DNA of 38,159 nt. Origin: Saprospiraceae bacterium (GTDB lineage: Bacteria; Bacteroidota; Bacteroidia; Chitinophagales; Saprospiraceae). The notes under the pieces were generated by a model that ran no database searches, had not been told where the DNA came from, and saw nothing but the letters and a program-made list of their open reading frames with translations. The position numbers were made by a program, and so were the translations under genes. The stretch is from the NCBI GenBank assembly GCA_020628855.1, contig JAHDEL010000030.1, forward strand, positions 1 through 38,159. Direction: 5' to 3'. Shown one piece after another: positions 34,673-38,159 of the stretch (the stretch's first letter is position 1; every line of letters begins with the position of its first letter).

Positions 34673-35365
34673 TTACTTAATGTCCTTTGGATCAATCTTA
34701 ATACCAGGACTCATGGTACTTGCAACAGCAACAGATTTCATATAAATTCCTTTTGCTGATGAAGGCTTCATCTTATTAATTGTTCCTAGTAATTCTTGTG
34801 CATTCTGAGCTAATTTCTCAGCTGAAAAACTTACTCTTCCAACAGAAGAATGGATAATACCATATTTATCGACTCTAAAGGCAATCTTACCACCTTTAAC
34901 ATCTTGAACGGCTGCTGCTACATTTGGAGTTACAGTTCCAGTTTTAGGATTAGGCATCAAACCTCTTGGACCTAATATTCTACCAATCTTACCAACTTGT
35001 GCCATTACGTTAGGTGTAGCTATTACAACATCTACATCTGTCCAGCCTTGTTGTACCTTTTGTACAAACTCATCTAAACCTGCATAATCTGCTCCAGCAT
35101 CAAGAGCTTCCTGCTCTTTATCTGGTGTACAGAATACTAATACTTTTTTTGTTTTACCCGTTCCGTTAGGCAGGGTAACAGTTCCTCTGATCGCTTGATC
35201 AGCTTTTCTCGGGTCTACTCCGAGTCTGATATGAAGATCCACTGATGCATCAAAGTTTGCACAGTTTACTTCTTTCACAAGACCCATTGCCTCTTGGAGT
35301 TCATACAGCTTATCTGCATCAACTTTTTCTAAAGCAGCCCTTCTTTTCTTTGAAATCTTTGCCAT
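34673..35365 (-). CDS. rplA: Ribosomal protein uL1
   Basis: A 230-residue 50S protein of the L1 stalk, which moves E-site tRNA and in many bacteria represses its own operon. The signature IGRILGPRGLMPNPKTGTV and the segment GKIAFRVDKYGIIHSSVG are clear. It lies about 51 nt after rplK. No L1 mRNA target was identified in the rplK leader. Confidence 0.98.
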   Translation of the reverse strand: MAKISKKRRAALEKVDADKLYELQEAMGLVKEVNCANFDASVDLHIRLGVDPRKADQAIRGTVTLPNGTGKTKKVLVFCTPDKEQEALDAGADYAGLDEFVQKVQQGWTDVDVVIATPNVMAQVGKIGRILGPRGLMPNPKTGTVTPNVAAAVQDVKGGKIAFRVDKYGIIHSSVGRVSFSAEKLAQNAQELLGTINKMKPSSAKGIYMKSVAVASTMSPGIKIDPKDIK

Positions 35366-35416
35366 TATTAAAAATTTAAAAGGTTATAACGCTTTACAGC
35401 TCCCTTTATGAATAAA

Positions 35417-35860
35417 TTATGCTTCCCAAGGTGGAGTTCCTGAAACATTGACACCCATACTACGAGCAGTTCCAGCGATCATTCGCATAGCTGATTCTAT
35501 TTTGTATGCGTTAAGATCCTCCATTTTATTCTCTGCAATCTCTTTAATGCTATCCCAACTGATAGAACCTACCTTGTCTCTATTAGGTTCTGAAGACCCC
35601 TTTTTCAATTTTGCTTTCTCAATTATTTGCGCTGCTGCAGGTACTGTCTTGATGATAAATTCAAATGACTTATCCTTAAACACAGTAATTACAACAGGTA
35701 AAAGCTGTCCTCTTCTATCTTCAGTCTTTGCATTAAATCTCTTACAAAACTCCATGATATTCACACCTTTTGCACCTAAAGCAGGTCCAACCGGTGGAGC
35801 AGGATTTGCAGATCCTCCTCTTACTTGCAGTTTTATAAAACCATCGACTTCTTTTGCCAT
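35417..35860 (-). CDS. rplK: Ribosomal protein uL11
   Basis: A 147-residue 50S protein binding the GTPase-associated rRNA. The N-terminal domain has [21 protein letters not shown] and the C-terminal RNA-binding domain ends [15 protein letters not shown]. Located 25 nt after nusG, the conserved order. Confidence 0.98.
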   Translation of the reverse strand: MAKEVDGFIKLQVRGGSANPAPPVGPALGAKGVNIMEFCKRFNAKTEDRRGQLLPVVITVFKDKSFEFIIKTVPAAAQIIEKAKLKKGSSEPNRDKVGSISWDSIKEIAENKMEDLNAYKIESAMRMIAGTARSMGVNVSGTPPWEA

Positions 35861-35885
35861 GATATTCTAATTAATAAAAATTTAC

Positions 35886-36431
35886 TTATGTTTTTTCTAC
35901 TTGCATAAAGTTGAGTTCGACTTCGGTACCTCTACCAAATATCTTTACTATCACTTTAAGCTTTTTCTTTTCTTCGTTTACTTCTTTGACATCACCCACA
36001 AAATCATTGAATGGCCCATCCACCACTTTTACCGTTTCGCCAACAATATATGGCTCAATCATAGATTCTGATACTTCCTGGCTTTCATCCACCTTTCCAA
36101 GCATTCTATTCGCTTCAGACTGCCTCATTGGAATCGGTTGATTCTTACCAAGAAAATGGATAACGTTTGGCATTCCTGTTATTGACTGAATCATTTCTCC
36201 AGTAAATTTTCCAGGAAGGGCCTCAATAAGAATATATCCTGGCAGGATATTTCTTTCCATGATCACCTTCTTCCCCTTTCTGATTTTGTACACTTTTTCA
36301 GAAGGAACAAGCACTTGGGGTATAAAATCACCCCATTTATTCCTTTGTATCTCGAGCTCAATCCTTTCTTTGATTGACTTCTCTTTCCCACTAATTACTC
36401 GCAATGAGTACCATCTAGTTAATTCTGACAT
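35886..36431 (-). CDS. nusG: Transcription termination/antitermination factor NusG
   Basis: A 181-residue NusG. The NGN domain starts TRWYSLRVISGKEKSIKERI and includes LPGYILIEA and VIHFLG; the C-terminal KOW domain is GETVKVVDGPFNDFVGDVKEV. It binds RNA polymerase and couples it to Rho or the ribosome, which may matter for the attenuation proposed at cysE. It starts 10 nt after secE. Confidence 0.97.
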   Translation of the reverse strand: MSELTRWYSLRVISGKEKSIKERIELEIQRNKWGDFIPQVLVPSEKVYKIRKGKKVIMERNILPGYILIEALPGKFTGEMIQSITGMPNVIHFLGKNQPIPMRQSEANRMLGKVDESQEVSESMIEPYIVGETVKVVDGPFNDFVGDVKEVNEEKKKLKVIVKIFGRGTEVELNFMQVEKT

Positions 36432-36441
36432 ATTCTAATAT

Positions 36442-36636
36442 TTAGAATCCTAGATTGTAAATCGTTGTAGTAAGCGTTTTGGAAATTAAATCCATCACAA
36501 AAATCAAAAGCGATATAATAATCGTCGCAACTATAACTATTCTAGCATTTCTTAGCAAATCACCCCATGAAGGCCATGTGACTTTATGCAAGAGTTCATT
36601 GTAGCTTTCTTTTATGTATAATACTATATCGTTCAT
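36442..36636 (-). CDS. secE: Preprotein translocase subunit SecE
   Basis: A 64-residue single-span SecE of the SecYEG channel. VTWPSWGDLLRNARIVIV is the conserved amphipathic helix and start of the membrane span (about 28-55). The ATG at 36636 is used; a longer frame begins inside tRNA-Trp and is not real. It is the short form found in most bacteria other than enterics. Confidence 0.95.
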   Translation of the reverse strand: MNDIVLYIKESYNELLHKVTWPSWGDLLRNARIVIVATIIISLLIFVMDLISKTLTTTIYNLGF

Positions 36637-36652
36637 ATCAAAATCAAAATTG

Positions 36653-36725
36653 CAGGGGAGACAGGATTCGAACCCGCGGCCTATGGTTTTGGAGACCACC
36701 GCTCTACCAACTGAGCTACTCCCCT
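36653..36725 (-). tRNA. trnW: tRNA-Trp (CCA)
   Basis: A 73-nt cloverleaf on the minus strand: acceptor AGGGGAG with CTCCCCT, discriminator G, D arm GCTC...GAGC, anticodon stem GTGGT/ACCAT with loop CTCCAAA giving CCA, and T loop TTCGAAT. The CCA tail is not encoded. It lies between tuf and secE, an arrangement conserved in Bacteroidetes. Confidence 0.97.
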
Positions 36726-36763
36726 AAATAATATTCATTGAATAATTAACTTCTATATATGAG

Positions 36764-36795
36764 AAATTAAGCACTCACATTTGAGTGCTTAATTT
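36764..36795 (-). terminator. Long inverted repeat after tuf
   Basis: AAATTAAGCACTCA and TGAGTGCTTAATTT form a perfect 14-bp stem around a four-base loop, in the gap between tuf and tRNA-Trp. The stem ends in T's but there is no long T run, so it may be a weak terminator or a processing site. Confidence 0.6.
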
Positions 36796-36851
36796 TCAAT
36801 ATTATCTAAGTATGACTAAAACTTAACCTCCTCCTATAAAGGAAATCTTAA

Positions 36852-38048
36852 TTAGTCAAGAATTTCAGTTACCTGACCTGCTCCTACTGTTCTTCCACCT
36901 TCTCTAATTGCAAAACGAAGTCCTTTCTCCATTGCAATCTTATTAATCAACTTCACTTCTAAAGTTACATTGTCACCAGGCATTACCATCTCTACTCCAC
37001 CTGGAAGTACAACATCACCTGTAACATCTGTAGTTCTAAAGTAGAATTGAGGTCTATATCCATTAAAGAATGGCGTGTGTCTTCCACCCTCATCTTTGCT
37101 CAATACATATACCTCGCACTTGAAGTGTGAGTGAGGATTAACTGAACCAGGCTTAACAATCACCATTCCTCTCTTAATATCATTCTTATCGATACCTCTT
37201 AATAAGATACCAGCATTATCACCTGCTTCCCCTCTTTCTAATATTTTTCTAAACATCTCAACACCAGTAACTGTCGATGCTAAAGGCTTCTCACCTTCTT
37301 TCATCATTCCCACAATCTCTACTGGCTCACCTGTATTAACAACACCTCTTTCAATTCTACCAGTTGCAACTGTACCTCTACCTGTGATAGTGAATACATC
37401 TTCAATTGGCATTAGGAACGGCTTGTCAACATCTCTTTCTGGCTCTGGAATTTGCTCATCAACAGCAGCCATCAATTCCATGATTTTTGCTTTTGCGTCT
37501 GCATCACCTTCTAGTGCTTTTAGCGCAGATCCTTGAACAACAGCTGCATTATCACCATCAAACTCATATTGATCAAGAAGTTCTCTTACTTCCATTTCAA
37601 CTAGCTCAAGCATCTCTTCGTCATCTACTAGATCAACTTTATTCATAAAAACAACAATCTTAGGAACACCAACCTGACGGCAAAGTAGGATATGCTCTCT
37701 TGTTTGAGGCATAGGTCCATCAGTTGCAGCAACAACTAAGATAGCTCCGTCCATTTGAGCAGCACCCGTCACCATGTTCTTTACATAATCGGCGTGACCA
37801 GGACAATCTACGTGTGCATAGTGCCTGTTAGCTGTTTCATACTCAACGTGAGCAGTATTAATTGTAATTCCTCTTTCTTTTTCTTCTGGAGCAGCATCAA
37901 TTGAAGAATAATCTTTCTTTTCAGCGAGCCCAGAGTCTGCTAATACATTTGTAATAGCTGCTGTTAATGTTGTTTTACCGTGGTCAACGTGACCAATTGT
38001 TCCAATGTTAACGTGTGGTTTATTCCGGTTAAACGTTTCTTTAGCCAT
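36852..38048 (-). CDS. tuf: Elongation factor Tu
   Basis: A 398-residue EF-Tu, the GTPase that brings aminoacyl-tRNA to the ribosome. G1 is GHVDHGKT, G3 is DCPGHADY, G4 is NKVD, and the switch I segment has [14 protein letters not shown]. Domains 2 and 3 include [17 protein letters not shown] and the C-terminal [20 protein letters not shown]. It is preceded by tRNA-Thr and followed by tRNA-Trp. Confidence 0.99.
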   Translation of the reverse strand: MAKETFNRNKPHVNIGTIGHVDHGKTTLTAAITNVLADSGLAEKKDYSSIDAAPEEKERGITINTAHVEYETANRHYAHVDCPGHADYVKNMVTGAAQMDGAILVVAATDGPMPQTREHILLCRQVGVPKIVVFMNKVDLVDDEEMLELVEMEVRELLDQYEFDGDNAAVVQGSALKALEGDADAKAKIMELMAAVDEQIPEPERDVDKPFLMPIEDVFTITGRGTVATGRIERGVVNTGEPVEIVGMMKEGEKPLASTVTGVEMFRKILERGEAGDNAGILLRGIDKNDIKRGMVIVKPGSVNPHSHFKCEVYVLSKDEGGRHTPFFNGYRPQFYFRTTDVTGDVVLPGGVEMVMPGDNVTLEVKLINKIAMEKGLRFAIREGGRTVGAGQVTEILD

Positions 38049-38104
38049 CAGATAATTGTTTTAAATAGTTAATATTCTGTTTTATAAGTATACAATATTA
38101 TTCA

Positions 38105-38159
38105 AGCCAATGAAGGGATTTGAACCCCCGACCCCTTCCTTACCATGGAAGTGCTCTAC
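38105..38159 (-). tRNA. trnT: tRNA-Thr (GGT), 5' part cut by window end
   Basis: The minus strand reads from the 3' side of the D arm (GTAGAGC) through anticodon stem CTTCC/GGAAG, loop ATGGTAA with anticodon GGT, T loop TTCAAAT and acceptor 3' strand CATTGGC with discriminator T. The 5' acceptor strand and D stem lie beyond the window. Confidence 0.93.

Noticed and set aside
35448-35870. A 140-codon plus-strand frame opposite rplK
   Set aside because: Shadow of a ribosomal protein gene with no independent support.
36637-36699. N-terminal extension of secE
   Set aside because: It runs through tRNA-Trp; the conserved protein begins at the ATG at 36636.
1-38159. Insertion sequences, prophage, CRISPR arrays, defence or toxin systems
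   Set aside because: No transposase, integrase, repeat-spacer array or recognisable defence genes were seen; gene content is housekeeping throughout.

Overview
This window is a typical low-GC chromosome segment from a Bacteroidota (Bacteroidetes) bacterium, probably an aerobic, marine-type lineage such as Saprospiria; the genus cannot be read from the sequence. Evidence for the phylum: promoters of the Bacteroidetes form (TTG, about 19 nt, TAnnTTTG), A/T-rich start sites with hardly any Shine-Dalgarno sequence, a type IX secretion C-terminal sorting domain, a CarboxypepD-like/TonB-dependent receptor, an HU-CCDC81/SPOR membrane protein, and the order tRNA-Thr, tuf, tRNA-Trp, secE, nusG, rplK, rplA, rplJ, rplL, rpoB, rpoC.

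Left part (1-11 kb): a DUF1761 membrane protein; a type-II glutamine synthetase; a compact cysE-cysM-cysH operon for cysteine synthesis and sulfate reduction; mutS2; a divergent aroC-VWA pair; proC; and an HU/SPOR membrane protein. The most notable element lies before cysE. A 26-codon leader ORF with five Cys codons in six (CCCSCC) is followed by an intrinsic terminator just before the cysE start codon. The end of the leader ORF can pair over 12 bp with the terminator's 5' arm. This is the geometry of ribosome-mediated attenuation, here apparently responding to charged tRNA-Cys.

Middle part (11-25 kb): hemL followed tightly by a histidine kinase and an OmpR-type regulator; a TPR-like exported protein; a secreted lamin-tail protein with a type IX sorting signal; a TonB-dependent receptor; a queuosine-precursor transporter/CtlX pair; an hscA away from any visible isc cluster; and pnuC translationally coupled to a 502-residue protein I do not recognise.

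Right part (25-38 kb, all on the minus strand): the elongation factor, translocase, ribosomal protein and RNA polymerase operon, ending in a clear terminator after rpoC. Beyond it is a small independent unit with a 19-codon ORF and a strong GC-rich terminator. I see no mobile elements, CRISPR arrays or phage genes.
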